Shown here in pieces: positions 25,740 through 38,917 of a DNA stretch of 64,000 nt. Position 1 is the stretch's first letter. Every line of letters begins with the position of its first letter. The notes below the pieces were generated by a model. The model saw only the letters and a list, made by a program, of their open reading frames with translations. It was not told the origin of the DNA and searched no databases. Source of the DNA: Trichuris trichiura (lineage: Eukaryota > Nematoda > Enoplea > Trichinellida > Trichuridae); contig JBAJFE010000050.1 in the NCBI GenBank assembly GCA_037903355.1, forward strand, positions 1,054,001 through 1,118,000. The letters run 5' to 3'. Both the position numbers and the translations under genes were made by a program.

Positions 25740-26619
25740 ATGGCTCGTTTCGTTGTGCGCATTTTTTCCTTGTTTGTTTTTGGTGAGTTTCAATGCTATA
25801 AAATTGAATTTTCCTAAATTTGTCATTACGGCTTAATTTCTAGCCCGGTAATGCTTACAGTATACTTTACACTGCATTAGCCAACTTGAGAGCCATTAAA
25901 GAAGTAAATGCTTCTTCAGCGTTACGCTTTAAGACGTTACGTTGACAATTCAGCTTTCAAGTGTTGACAAACGGCGTCATTAACGTTTGAAAATTGGGCA
26001 GCTGAAGAGCGCGTCGATACATACAGTAACCATTCGTATTTTTCAGCGAAAATCGGCTGAAAAAAAAGAACAGCTAACAAGCGCCATTGCTTCGTTAAGA
26101 ACTAGTTTCTCTCTGCCGGTTGGGCGCACACTGGTCGCAGCTCTGCGAGACAGCGCACTTTCTTGTTATTGCATAAAGTTTGTCTCTCTAACTTTATTGA
26201 TTACTAATATCAACCGAATTTACGACTACAAGATAACGGTTCATGTTTGGAAGTGGAATGCAAAATACGTTCTCTCTGGTAAGCTCAAAAAAATTTTAAT
26301 ATGCAAATTAGGCTATGCAAAGACTAATTTTTTCTTGATCTCAGCGCGCTCATAGCATCTCTAAAACTCAATATCTGATTGTGCGCTTGAATTGGACTTC
26401 AAAGTTTGTCATTTCGCCAAATATGGACAACATAGACGGATAAAACGAGAAGTATTTCTCATGATTAAATGCACGCAGCGGAGAGAGAAGAACCCGTTAT
26501 AGATAGCAGTCAAGGTCATGGTATGTCAGCAAAAAACTTATATACAGCCTTTTTGATTAGTATCGGACCATTTGCGAACCAATGACCATTGCTTGAATGT
26601 CCTTTGTGAATACAACTGA
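25740..26619 (+). CDS. Tentative small secreted protein gene
   Basis: A weak model. ATG at 25740 encodes a hydrophobic leader MARFVVRIFSLFVFG ending at a GTGAGT donor (exon to 25782). Possible following exons are one ending KE before GTAAATGC, a charged one (RKSAEKKEQLTSAIASLRTS, from about 26046), one with ITVHVWKWNAKYVLS ending at GTAAGC (26280), and a last exon from 26561 ending NDHCLNVLCEYN with stop at 26617-26619. The frames are compatible but no family supports the joins. If real, it would be a short secreted protein; it may equally be chance. Confidence 0.28.
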
Positions 26620-27274
26620 ATTTTCGAAGATAGAAACGTACTTTGACCACTGCGGTCTTCGAAACGTAAATCAATATCAACTGCCGTATTTGGCTAGTCC
26701 TAATAGCAAACAATTTGTGAGACTTTCTTCTCTCAACTATTTTGCAGTTCCCAAGAAAAAACCAAAACGTATTACTATAACGAGCAGCCCAATTACGTAA
26801 TGCAGGCATAATTTTTAAAAAAATAATAAAATGCATAACTTAAAGGCAGTAACAGGACTTTGACGCTGGACATAAATGGAATTCTATTTCTCAAAAAATA
26901 AATACACCGTAGAAACCATTGATTGGTCACATTGTGAGATTTTAGGCGAATAACGAAACAAGGCCGACCATTATTCGAAAGGCTGCACATAAGAAGGCTG
27001 TATAAACGACGTATGCATGTACCCTACGGACATAATTCGACAAACTAGACGTAGCGTTGGAAATTACCTACTTATCTCTAAAATACGTGCAACAGATTTG
27101 TCAATTATGCATTCATTGCTTCCCGTATAAGGGTAAGCGTCTTTAGGCGGTAACGGCAAAGAAGCCAAAACAACAAGCGAAAGCAAAGTCGCACGCTACA
27201 AAAAAAAACACAATTTCTTTATGCATGACGAACAACGGCCTTCAGCAAAGCGTTTTGCGCCAACCTGTCCTTTT

Positions 27275-28142
<868 letters not shown>

Positions 28143-30255
28143 TTACATTAGCTACAAAGCGCAAAAAGCGATCAATCAAATAACGTAACTTCAACGAAGC
28201 TTCAGCGTTTTCCAGCCGACCATACCTCGCTTGAATCATGCGCAGGTTCCATCTTCTAAAATTTCGATTTATTTGGCGAATAGCGATTGCTAAAACGTAA
28301 AGCAAACAAATTGTTTGCTACTGCATTTGTTCTTTCAAATAAATTAAATATTTCCAAGTTTTAGCAGTAACGCGCATAAAACTTCTTCGACATGCTTCTT
28401 CAATGCTGTACTTTCGCGCGCAGTCACTCGCAACCATTTTCGCTTCCTATGTTTTAGAAAAATCATATACCTTCTGCTCCTGTTCCATTAAGAATCATTT
28501 GGCAAATAGGACCCATTATTATTTAATTGTCATTTGCTTCGAAGCACTTTTCTTCAAAACCTTTGGTCTCAACTAAATAAGAAAGTGTTGCCGGAAGCGA
28601 CTTGTTTTAGTTCTGTCTTCGCTGAACAAAAACGTATCGCTCGTAAAGTACCTACTGATCTTTTTTGTATAGCACGGCGACATTCCGCTAATAAATCGCT
28701 TCCGATGGACGTCAAATGTTCTTGTTTCTCCATGTTCAAGCTATGCGAAATTACTTTTTTCCCCCCGTGTAAGTACCCATTTTCGGCCAACCGTTAAATC
28801 ATTTTTCATTTTTCTAAAAACAGAATGATGTCGTAACGGGCCGCTAAAGATTTGAATGTAAAAAAAAGCGGCATTTTCCAGTTAAATTCTTCAGTTGTTC
28901 GTTGGGAGCGTTTTCGGCGGCAGCTGTTCCATTATCATTTCGCGGTGACGGCGGAACACAGATGTTGCTCTGAAAGCTCCACTTGTTTTTTTCATCGAAG
29001 CAACAAAACGCCTAACCGGAAGTTTTTTACCGATGAGTCGTCTTTTAAAAGCTATTTATTATCAGCAGATCTGCGCGACTGAACTTCAGCTCAACCTTGT
29101 AGCTTTGAGTCACCAGGTACGAGGGATTACGGTTAATAGCTTTGGGATTCGTTAATGCTTATTTCTTCTTATAAGTCCTTAAAACTTAGAATATCCGGGA
29201 AAAGTAAGAATTTCAAGTTCGAATGTTTTTGCTCTATTTGCTAGCTAAAGGTGCTTTCATTGGGCAGGCGCACCTCTTGCGAGGAATACTGAGAAATTCT
29301 CATCTCTGCGTGTTCTCCGGAATCGGTTCATTCTTATCTGCTTTAGCTTAAGCCTTATTTGACTTAGTATGCATAAGGGGCAGTCTCTGAAGATTCTCAA
29401 CGGGCAGGAAGCGACAGCCGTTTCGACTCAACATTGTAAGCAATGATTTCAGCAGCAGTAGCAAAGAAGCTATTGTAAAGTCTTAGACATTTGAGCGAGT
29501 ACTACTCGGTATTATTTCCTTATTCTGTAAATATATGTTTTTCTTCTTAATTTATGTCTACATATCTTTATCGCGCATCTGCTCCAGGGCAAATGTTATT
29601 CATCGCAGATTGTACATGCCTTATACAGTCGTTATTGTATTCTTCGTCTGTAGAAAAGATATATACAAAAAGCAAAGCAGATGAAAATAACTTTCGCGTA
29701 GGTCGTCTCAAATGCTATTCGTATGCCGTGATACGCCGTCACGTAAGCGTATTTTCAATGCAAAATTTTCTTCGGAATTTTGAAAGTCCTCAACCAGTAA
29801 CTAGTCGCTGTTTGAAGTAAAATCCTTTCGCTTGGTGAAGGCGAGCTCATTTTTGCCTTTTCCGTTTGACATAAGATTTCGTCACTTATAAATCTTAAGT
29901 GAGTTCCAATGCTCCAGACCTATCTGTCCTCTTAGTTTCGCGGCAATTATCAGCTCATATGCAAATGCAGTGTACGGACATTTTTGTCGCCTTCTTCAAT
30001 GCATCGTATGAATGTGTTTTCGTGAAATTTTCTCTTTAGCAACCTTGACTTCTTTGCTATCGATCGGCAGGAAGAGGAAGACGCTTATAATTGTGAAGTG
30101 TCCCTATATATTTAAGGGAAATTGGAAATGAATACGAAGACTTATTTTAGCTACTTGAAACTGAAAAAACTATTTGTATTGTTAGGTACTGACTTAACAG
30201 TAATGTTAGTACGCTGCCTCGGTTTTATTGCCGAAGCGAAACCTGTGTTGCCCCG

Positions 30256-30486
30256 TCAATTCGAAAGATTGCCTATTCGCACTTCTGTTCCACTTTTTCG
30301 AATAGCGTCCTTAAGAGATGTCATCTCAATTTCGCTTTGCATCTCCAACAGATTTGCATTGGTACTGAACAACGACAGGTTTAAATCAATATCTCTCAAG
30401 TTGAGTCCCCCTGTGGCTCCCCCTTTTTTCACGGTTGATTTTAGCACTATCCCGCGTGACTCTCCGTGTTCGTCCCTTCGGGGCAT
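30256..30486 (-). CDS. Possible small orphan protein
   Basis: An open frame of 76 codons from ATG at 30486. The product begins MPRRDEHGESRGIVLKST, basic and glycine-rich, and then has a leucine-rich, probably helical segment (LNLRDIDLNLSLFSTNANLL, EMQSEIEMTSLKDAI). No family recognised, no signal peptide. It could be a short nuclear or coiled-coil protein, an exon of a larger gene, or chance. Confidence 0.3.
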   Translation of the reverse strand: MPRRDEHGESRGIVLKSTVKKGGATGGLNLRDIDLNLSLFSTNANLLEMQSEIEMTSLKDAIRKSGTEVRIGNLSN

Positions 30487-30872
30487 TAGGTACGTGAAGT
30501 ATTGAAATTGACAATTTTATTTCTTAACAGAAATGTGAAAAGGTCCGTGTTTAAAGTCCCAAACGCATGAGTCATCGAACAGAGGTTCCAGAGAAGAGCA
30601 TTAGTCACTCAAGTTTCGTCGAATCATCTGCTGCGGCAACTCTGGTAGGGACGTGCAGTACCGCCCCCATCAGAGTTGCTGGTTTATATTTTTAAAGTTC
30701 TGACAGACAGTGGGTGCTTTTGGCAGGTAAGTGATGCTTCACCGCGTGGCTCTGTCAGTCCCCTTCTTTATGCCGTCGCAGAGTGTGATTAACCGGCTCT
30801 GTTGTAGATGAATGAGCAGTTATTAATAAAGAAAGACAGAGTACAAAGGTTGCTAATACTTTAGAGCTTCCT

Positions 30873-31017
30873 GAACAGCCTTGTTCCATCATCCATGATG
30901 ATGGATTCCCTGAATGGGTGAGCAATTTTTTTAGTACAACAACAGCGACAACTGCTAATACTTAAAATCCCATTTTTGATTCTATCTACCATTGCTGACG
31001 AGTGAACAAGGCTGTTC
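30873..31017. repeat. 14-bp inverted repeat pair
   Basis: GAACAGCCTTGTTC at 30873-30886 is the exact reverse complement of 31004-31017. Neighbouring words (TTCCTGAA, GCTAATACTT) also recur, so the segment may be a small degenerate foldback. Confidence 0.55.
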
Positions 31018-31350
31018 CTGAAGGCTTCCAACACAAGCATTAATAGTAATAGTTGCGCTCCAACCGCTCGTCCGTTCCATCGAATGCAATAGGACGATTT
31101 CCAAAAATGGCATTGATTTTGCGTTAGAGCATTTCCAGTTTTGCCGACGGGTTCAAAACCGACGAGAGACCTTTTTTTTCTGCTTTCGTATTATTCGAAC
31201 CCAAAATCGAACGCTCCAAGTTCGCCGTTCAGTAGAGATTGACTTTTGGTCAACAGCTTTATCCGGCGGACTACAATTCGCGCCAACTAATTCCATACTG
31301 CTTTTGCAGGAAGTGAGTTAAAATTTGAATTTCGTTTGTCCGCTTGGTCC

Positions 31351-32335
31351 ATGCCGAAGAAAAGCAGAAAGAAAAACAAATGCAGGGACAGCGGTAGTGG
31401 TAGCGGTAGCGGTAGCGGTAGTGGTAGTGGTAGCGGCAGTGGTAGTGATAGTGATAGTGGTAGTAAAGGTATTATTATTATTGCAAAGTATTATTTTTTA
31501 TGTTGTTGTGTAAAATATTTTGTTTTAGGAAGTAGTAAATCTTCCTCGGGCAGCTCTTCGAGTGGCGATAGCAATCAAGATCGTGTTCGCTTAGCGTTAT
31601 GGAATTTTAAGCAGTGCGATGCGAAGAAGTGTTCAGGACTAAAATTAGTAAAGTAAGTGGAGCTGAGTATGCACTAACATGTGTTGTCATTGTTTTTACA
31701 AGCCTAGGCACAATGAGGTCACATGTCTTCGTATGGGTGCCCATTTCGGAGGCATTACGTTGACACCGACAGGCAAATGTTGCCTCAAACCAGAGGATAA
31801 GTATGCACTCATTCTTTACTTTCAAATTCAGCGCATATGCTTTTCCATTTCAGAGAAAGAGTTGTAAAACATGGACTTGCCGTGGTAGACTGTTCTTGGC
31901 ATCAACTCAATGAGACGCAATTTTGTAAAGTGAAAATCAGCCATGGAAGATTGCTTCCCTATCTTATAGCTGCTAATCCGGTGAATTATGGCAAGCCTTG
32001 CCAGTTGTCCTGTGCTGAGGCATTCGCTGCAGCACTTTACATATATGGTAGATGAATAATTGCGGGACGACAATTCATCAGACTATTTTATTAATTTAGG
32101 TTTCAAACAGCAGGCAAAAGAGCTGATGTGTAAATTCAAATGGGGCCAGGGCTTCCTAACTCTGAATCACGATTATTTGGAAGAGTACAAAGCTTGTAAA
32201 ACTGTCAAAGAAATGTTGGCAGCTCAGAGGAGAAATATGGAATGCAAGGACAGATGCGACGGTCCTAACCGGAGCTTTCCATCCTCGTCCTCATCGTCTA
32301 AGTCGTCATCATCATCATCATCTGACTCAGACTAG
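31351..32335 (+). CDS. TSR3: TSR3, 18S rRNA aminocarboxypropyltransferase
   Basis: Five exons (31351-31468, 31529-31652, 31708-31800, 31854-32047, 32100-32335) give 254 residues. TSR3 adds the acp group from S-adenosylmethionine to the hypermodified pseudouridine of 18S rRNA late in 40S maturation. Family blocks are clear: [84 protein letters not shown] and [19 protein letters not shown]. The amino end is a basic patch ([10 protein letters not shown]) followed by a Ser-Gly repeat from GGTAGY hexamers that spans the first splice junction, and the carboxyl end is polyserine with a final acidic DSD. These low-complexity ends are typical of nucleolar factors and likely length-polymorphic. Confidence 0.95.
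31390..31466 (+). repeat. Coding GGTAGY minisatellite
   Basis: About twelve tandem hexamers of GGTAGC/GGTAGT, drifting to GATAGT at the 3' end, encode the Ser-Gly and Ser-Asp tract of TSR3 exon 1. Confidence 0.85.
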
Positions 32336-33058
32336 CAAGCAAATACTAGCGTGCTTTAGTTTCGATGCCATAGCATAAAGTAGGCTTCGCGCGCTTGCAT
32401 TCTAGCTCCATTTGTAGAATTTTATCCGCTTACTGACTTTGTTTCCATTTAAAATAAACTACCAAACAGCCGGCTGTTGCAAGCAATGTCTTCTCAGCAT
32501 TTCGAGTTTGCTTTCAGTTGGAGTCTAAACAACTGCACCGAGTGGACTGCAGTCCACGGATTACTTCCGGTGAATTTTAGCGCATATTGAACATGAAAAC
32601 TGTTTAAATATCGTACAGTACGAATGCCGCATTCCGCGCATTCGCTCAGACTTCGAGCTAACGCAATCCATCAATATTTCCTTTCGTGTCGTTATCTGTT
32701 AATGAGTAGTACTCATCTAAAAGTATTAATGAGTGTCCGCGTCAGCTCGTCATGTTGAGGGAAATGTATTCTCTTTGAATAATTCCCGCGCGGTGCAAAA
32801 GCGATCTTTACTTGAACAGAATGTCATAGTTTACTCCCACGTTTATGTTGTCAGTATCTGAACGACGAATTTTACGGGCATGCGTAAAAGTCAGTTTTTA
32901 AAACAATTTTTAAAACACACAATTCCCCAAAGATAACGTTGTGCCATAGCTTAATATTATTACGCTGTTACTATGACTAATATGCAGGTAAATTCGAAAT
33001 ACAGTAATCAATTATTACCTGCGTACAATTTAATCGTTATCACAAGACATTTTGCCTC
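32336..33058. other. Intergenic region TSR3 - PCID2
   Basis: About 720 bp with the TSR3 3' UTR (an AATAAA-like AAAATAAAC near 32450) and the PCID2 promoter. No other gene or repeat is seen. Confidence 0.45.
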
Positions 33059-34871
33059 ATGATTCCAACGAAGTTTTCTACGTACGATGATTTCTTGCTT
33101 TGTGTAAGTTTGGACGCAGCTGCTTTGGTCATAAAGGCATCTTGGAAGAAAATGTTAATGCTTTAGGCGCACAAATGCTTTGCCGAGGAGTCGTGGTCTG
33201 GCGCGGAACGAATCAGGGTACGCGTTTAACTAATTAATGCACAAATAAGTTGCAATGTATGCATACATGCATTTTAGAAGCTTTTGTCTATGACTGTTAA
33301 CTGTCAGTTCCTGAAGAAGTTTCACCCGGCCAATTTAAACGCTGCAGAGGACTATCCAGTTGACAAATGCTTGTGTCTGCACATGTGGTATGGCGTAACG
33401 TTACTACAGCTTCAATTCTGCATTTACGCAACCAGTCAATTTAGTGCACTGCAAGCGTTACAGAAAAAGAAATATCAGGAAGCGCTGACGTACGAATTGT
33501 CATGCCTCAAGTAAACTATTAGCTACTAGTAGAATGGTTTTGTTACTTTTTTTAAATTATAGAATATTTACTGTAAACGTTCTGGAGAAGTGTAAGGAGG
33601 AAAATTGGTTTTTACCAGTCCTATATCAGATGTGTTCAAATCTTCGCTACGTAGCTTGTCAGGTATCTACTCTACGTCATATCTCATGTAAGTGTTCCGC
33701 GTTTTACAGGCAGATAAACATTCTCGATTGCCATTCTTCGATGAACAACAAGCAGGCAGCTTCCTGGAGCAAGCAGCCGCCGCTATTCTTGCTTGCTACA
33801 GAATCTGCATTAGCGATAGGTAGGTACATGGTTTTCGTTGCGGAGTTTATTTTTAAAAAAATTAGTCTAGGAACGTTTCGCTGGAAGTAACAAAGCGAGT
33901 TGGGACGTTGAATCTTACAAACACTCTTTTTCGCATATACTTCGCGGTAAAGTTCCCCTTTGCGGTGCTTTTGTAAGCTTTTCCTTACTTTAAGATGAAC
34001 CAATGGAGCAACGTTGTCCCGTTGATTCAAACGGTGGACAGAAGCGAAGATCTAATGGACAGCTTTTCGGTTGCCGACAAAGTAACGTACAATTATTTCG
34101 TCGGGCGCAAAGCGCTGTACGACTGCGATTTCGAAGTTGGTAAGCGGTGACGTTGCGTTGCAGTGAATGAGTCTTATTGTTCTTTAGCCGATAAATGTTT
34201 GAGCTATGCCTTTAAGAATTGCCCCGAAAAGTTTCTCAAAAATCGCCGTATTATTCTTATGCACTTAATTCCGGTGAAAATTTATCGCGGCCAAATGCCA
34301 TTCAACGATTTGCTGGAAAAGTGTCAATTGACCGTATTTGAACCTATCGTAGCTGCCGTAAGGTATTGCAAGCAACGTTGTGGAAAACATTGAACTCCAA
34401 AAATCATCTTTCCATTACAGGCTTGGAAATGTTGGTGCCTTTGAAAAAATAATGAGGGCTAATGCGGAATTGTTTATGCCGAATTGTTACTTATTTCTTT
34501 TGAAGCTGAAAATGGTTTGTTACCGAAATCTGTTCAAGAAAGTGTAAGTATAATAATTGTGTGGTCTTATTTTGTCAACGAAGCTTTTCATTTCTGCAGT
34601 TACCTAATTTGTGATCATCATCAAGTTCCAATCGAATATTTTGCTGCGGCTGTTAAAATGACGGGAAGCAGGGAAGCAAGTAGCGATGCCGTGGAATGCA
34701 CGTTGGTCAATCTTATTTACGGGGTGAAATTCATTTGAAGAGTTAGATGATAAAGGAAAAGTTTATTTTCAGGGTCAATTGAAGGGTTATATTTCTCATC
34801 AAAACCAAGTGGTTGTTCTTAGTCGAAAAAATCCGTTTCCTCATCTTGCGGAAACCAGTTGGCGATACTAG
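33059..34871 (+). CDS. PCID2: PCID2 / Thp1 (TREX-2 PCI-domain protein)
   Basis: Twelve exons (33059-33103, 33167-33217, 33278-33387, 33445-33510, 33563-33662, 33710-33819, 33871-33946, 33995-34139, 34188-34362, 34421-34543, 34600-34723, 34773-34871) total 408 codons; human PCID2 is 399 residues. PCID2 (yeast Thp1, related to CSN12) belongs to the TREX-2 mRNA export complex at nuclear pores. Landmarks: CKEENWFLPVLYQMCSNLRY, KVTYNYFVGRKALYDCDFEV, NRRIILMHLIPVKIYRGQMP, YRNLFKKVYLICDHHQVP, CTLVNLIYGQLKGYISHQNQ and the conserved tail VVLSRKNPFP. The PCI winged helix is the carboxyl third. The amino end is short and the initial Met is the first one compatible with splicing, so the first exon is less certain than the rest. 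Confidence 0.93.
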
Positions 34872-35828
34872 GCGTACAGAACATATGTTTATACTCGTTA
34901 GCATTGTTGGTTGCTTAAAAAGTAAGTTGATCGCGTGTAGCATATCAACGGACTAAGATCGTATCTGAAGTTTCAAAGAATTCAAAGGTTCCTATTCCGG
35001 TAGGAATCTTTGAAGCTGAAGTTAATACTACTCTTGGTACATTGATTGAAGTTGTTCAAGATAGAATCTGATAATTTTAACTTGTGGTAATGATTCCGAA
35101 GTTAGCGTAAAATTTAGTTCAGCTTGAACGACTGAGATCGCCTGTAGAAATGACTTTTTTCCCGAAAGTTACAGCAACGATGTTGACCGCTCTTTTACTT
35201 GCAATTAATTTAAATGACAATTCCAGAGTTCAAAATGGAAAGGTGAGACGCTAGGTCAAAAAATTTAAAACTAGCACTCGTAATTCAAAATTTGGCTCGT
35301 TAGGGTAAGAAATTTAAAATAAAAAGTTGATGCTCAGGATCGAAGCGCCCTTTGGGCATTATCCTTTTTAAAAGAGAAGCATATGTGCCAAAAACAATAT
35401 GCCAACTTTGTGGAACGTAACTCATTTCATGAATTAGAATTGCGATCTAGCATTACGCAAAACTTAAGAATCATATGATGGTATTAAGAAACTGTTTGTA
35501 GCGTGTGAATTGAACTACAAGTCGTTGGATTCGGCAAGCAATATTAGCAAATGGAAATGTCCTCCAGCTTCTTCATCGTTAAAAATGTTTTATTTTAAAA
35601 TGCTTATTTAGTTTTTCGGTTTGTTGTTTAATAGGTGAGTAATATTGCAACCAAAGTTTCAGGAATAGTAACTATTTCACTGCAGATCTACATTTGTTAA
35701 AAGTGAAAATGACGCAGTTAGGACGGAAAAAAGTGTACCCGAATGTTTGGCAGTAGTAAATATTTGCATAATGTTGCAAACGGTTCTACTTCTGCTGTTG
35801 AGCAGTCATTTTCACACTTAAACGATTG
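34872..35828. other. Intergenic region
   Basis: About 950 bp after PCID2. I see no coding exon or structured element; AT-rich, with short A and T runs. Confidence 0.45.
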
Positions 35829-36471
35829 CAAAAAAAAATTTTTTTACGGTATTAACCCGTTCTTTTGTTTATAACGTTTATTTCTCTCATAAACGTTCTA
35901 CGAGTACAAATTTTATTTGCAACGTGTATGCATTTTTGAAATGTTAAGCTGGTTAATGTATCTCATATTCGATGAAATCGTAGGTTTCCCACTTTTCATT
36001 TCCTATCAAACTGATCGAATCTTCGTCTTTGAATGTTATCTTGAAATCGAAACTGTTTATTCAATTGCCTTTGCTGTTTCTTCACGTTGAATGTTTGTAG
36101 CTCATTTACAGGCGTGGCTCATGCCTTGAATATGTCTGTTATTTTTTTTAATTTAAAAAATAATAGCAGATATATTTCAGGCATGAGCCACGTCCGTAAA
36201 TGAGCTACAAACATTCAACGTGAAGAAACAGCAAAGGCAATTGAATAAACAGTTTCGATTTCAAGATAACATTCAAAGACGAAGATTCGATCAGTTTGAT
36301 AGGAAATGAAAAGTGGGAGACCTACTATTTCACCGAATATGAGATACATTAACCAGCTTAACATTTCAATGCATACATGTTGCAAAGAAAATTTGTACTT
36401 CCAGAACGTTTATGAGAGAAATAAACGTTATAAGCAAAAGAACGGGTTAATACCGTAAAAAAAATTTTTTT
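35829..36471. repeat. Long near-perfect fold-back repeat (~320-bp arms)
   Basis: Positions 35829-36149 and 36151-36471 are almost perfect reverse complements around an AT-rich centre at 36150. Matching landmarks are ACGGTATTAACCCGTTCTTT and its complement near 36440-36460, and GTGGCTCATGCCT and its complement next to the centre. The 12-bp word TAAACGATTGCA occurs in the same orientation just outside, at 35819-35830 and 36526-36537, and may be a target-site duplication of a foldback element of about 695 bp. No protein is encoded. Transcription would give a long hairpin RNA. Confidence 0.9.
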
Positions 36472-36707
36472 CAAAAAGGAAATCAAAAGAACCCGTTATG
36501 AAGTAGAAGAAAAAAGAAAAATAGATAAACGATTGCAGTACATTTGCAAACTGACCGAGCGACTATTTCTGAACAATCAATTGCATCTAATGTTTGGGAC
36601 GACACGGTTTAGTTCGCAAAGTTACAGCACGTGCCTACTAACGTTGCTCAATAAAATAGCCACAGGTTCAGAAGCGCACATTAAAGCTCAAAAGTCTTGT
36701 GACTGTG

Positions 36708-38170
36708 TTAATAGTCTTTTTTCTTTTCTTCTCCTTCCAAACTCTGTTCGTCGCTATTCTTCAAACTCGTTTGCAAAAGCAGAATTGTAAATGAATCTTG
36801 CAAAAACTTGTCCATATCTTCCATCAGCGTCTGCCCGGTGTGCCTTTCCAATTTTGCCATGACGTCATTCTTTTCCAGTTCCTGCGTGCTGTTGGCACTC
36901 TTTTCTGAACTATCCGACATTTCCTCATCCGATGATGGAGGAAATAACTCATAGCAAAGACTGAGTTTGTAACGATTGATTATTTTTCGGAGGATTTTTA
37001 AATTGTCCAAATTAGGCTTATTTACTGAATCCGTACTGCATGTACTGTCTTCTTCCGAATCCAATTGTTCATCGGATGTGTAGAGTTGCATTGACAGAAG
37101 CGCCTGAAATATTTCTTTGAAGGAACATATGTCAGCGACGCCGGAAGCGTACTTCTTTTTCGATGTCGGTATACGTATATTCAACGTGCAGCGCGTAGTA
37201 GCAGCGACTCTGCTTCCGAAGGAAATAATGACTTGCCAGCATTTTAGGCAAAGTTGCATTTGATGTTGTCTCGCGCTGACCAATGCCGAAAATTTCCAAT
37301 ACGGGATTGATCAAGCGAAATGCCTCGATCATACCTGCATGCAAACGGATAAGACTATGTAAGAGCAGGTTTTTTAACAATCGATGTCTAAGACTAACCG
37401 CTTCCATTTTGAAATGGGTCTACGACGACTGCTATCGCCCTTTCGCAGAATAGTTCGAGGTTCATTTGCGTATTCATATCTTCTCCGGAAAGCCAGCAGC
37501 CCAGTCCAGGATGACTATGGTACCATCCGACGATCTCCTCGGTATATCCCGCCTTTTTGAGCATGTCTGCCAAATGCGTTTGGTAGGTTGAGTCCATTTC
37601 CTCAACCGATACTTTCTTAAAACAATTATTCCTCATTTCACAATATTGACCAATAAGGGAGAAGTCAGCGATCTGATAAATATGAACTGAACTGATTGAA
37701 TCGTCATTAAAAATTCATGGTTGAACATACCTATGTTATAACTGTCTTTATCGATTAAGTCATTATCATTACATCCTTTTTTGGTACTAGAAAGTTTGCA
37801 CCATCTGGTAAAGGTAGGCAAATGATAATTTTTGCTATTCGAATTCTCACATGTCTAACTGGTCATAAGGTTGTGCAGTCATGTTGCATTTTGATTTGCG
37901 CATAATTAATATGCCACATCAAAAAGAAAGTTAAAAGGCTTATCAGAAAGCAGTGTTGCTTTAAGAGAAAGTGAATAAATGGTGATATCCTCTTACCGTT
38001 CCAACTTGCGGTATGTTAACAGCATCGGTTACGGTCACTGTGTACTTGTCGTCAAAGCTTCCCATTAGTAATCCCATCACTTCTAGCGGTGCTCCTTCTT
38101 TGGCATGTTGTAAAATCTTTAGCAAAGCAAGCGGTCTCATGAGCACCTTTTCAGAGGTATCTGTTACCAT
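36708..38170 (-). CDS. Divergent Rpn11/PSMD14-type JAMM deubiquitinase
   Basis: Four exons (38170-37997, 37615-37399, 37334-37153, 37103-36708) give about 322 residues. The MPN core is clearly of the proteasome-lid Rpn11 type: LLKILQHAKEGAPLEVMGLL, EEIVGWYHSHPGLGCWLSGE, RAIAVVVDPF, IEAFRLINP and RETTSN. The zinc/catalytic JAMM residues are intact (Glu of EVMG, HSHPGLGCWLSGED). However, the sequence differs much more than expected for the essential Rpn11: after CYYALHVEYTYTDIEKEALL the canonical carboxyl half is replaced by an acidic, serine-rich region (SDEEMSDSSEKSANSTQE, EQLDSEEDSTCS), with only faint similarity at the very end (LERHTGQTLMEDMDKFLQ). An upstream exon is possible because an AG acceptor precedes the first Met. 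I read it as a fast-evolving Rpn11 paralogue, probably catalytically competent. Confidence 0.8.
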
Positions 38171-38917
38171 TCGATCGCAATCCAACTAAAATCATCTCCT
38201 TGTAATAGTGCGTAAAATTTAATCTCCGACTGACCTTTTGACACTGGCAGGGCAATTTTAGTTGAAAGCTTTGGAAACGTTTGTCCATTTTGTATGAATT
38301 AATGACCACCTGCTTTTCTCTTGTCTACTGTAGCACGCGTTCGAATTTGGGTTGTTTACCTCACACGTATGACGTTTGAGGGGGCTTTAGAATCTTCATA
38401 AGGCCTTGTGTAGTTGAAGTGTTTAAACTAACTTGAACATCTCTTTAAACTAGTACCTCTTGCTGAGCTCAAGTGAATGCAGGTGCAAGCGGAAATGTGA
38501 TCCAAAGGATGACAATGACTTTAAAGCGACAGTCAGCTCATTATGTGTTTAAACTAGTTTACTTGAAGGCGTATTGAAGTGAGCATCGCTGAAGCGAAAA
38601 GTGAACTGAGATTTAAAATAGATTTAAAAGCGTACTGTAGCTGCGGAAGGTACCAATTTTTTTCAAAAAATCCAAATGCTTTTACTTCGTCTTTACTATT
38701 TGTAGCCAAGTACAATTTGGCTTAGCTAATAACAAACTTAAAACAGAATTATTTTCACACAAGCTGTATCGGCCATCGACGTTGTCACATTCAAATTGTT
38801 CGTCTGCCTTAAAGCGGTAAAATTAGCGCCTGGCAGAAAGAAGAAAATTTTGTGTTCAAAATAGGAAGAAGTACGACAGTGCAACCGAGAATTGTTCAGC
38901 CTGCCGTTACTAACGTT
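38171..38917. other. Upstream flank of the Rpn11-like gene
   Basis: No coding exon I can support. A first, short exon of the minus-strand gene might lie just above 38185. Confidence 0.4.

Noticed and set aside
28534..28797. Open frames on both strands upstream of GRB2
   Set aside because: Overlap each other, no motifs, no suitable splice context.
31390..31466. Repeat array considered as CRISPR or telomeric
   Set aside because: It is a coding hexamer repeat (Ser-Gly) in TSR3 exon 1; no spacers, and the genome is eukaryotic.
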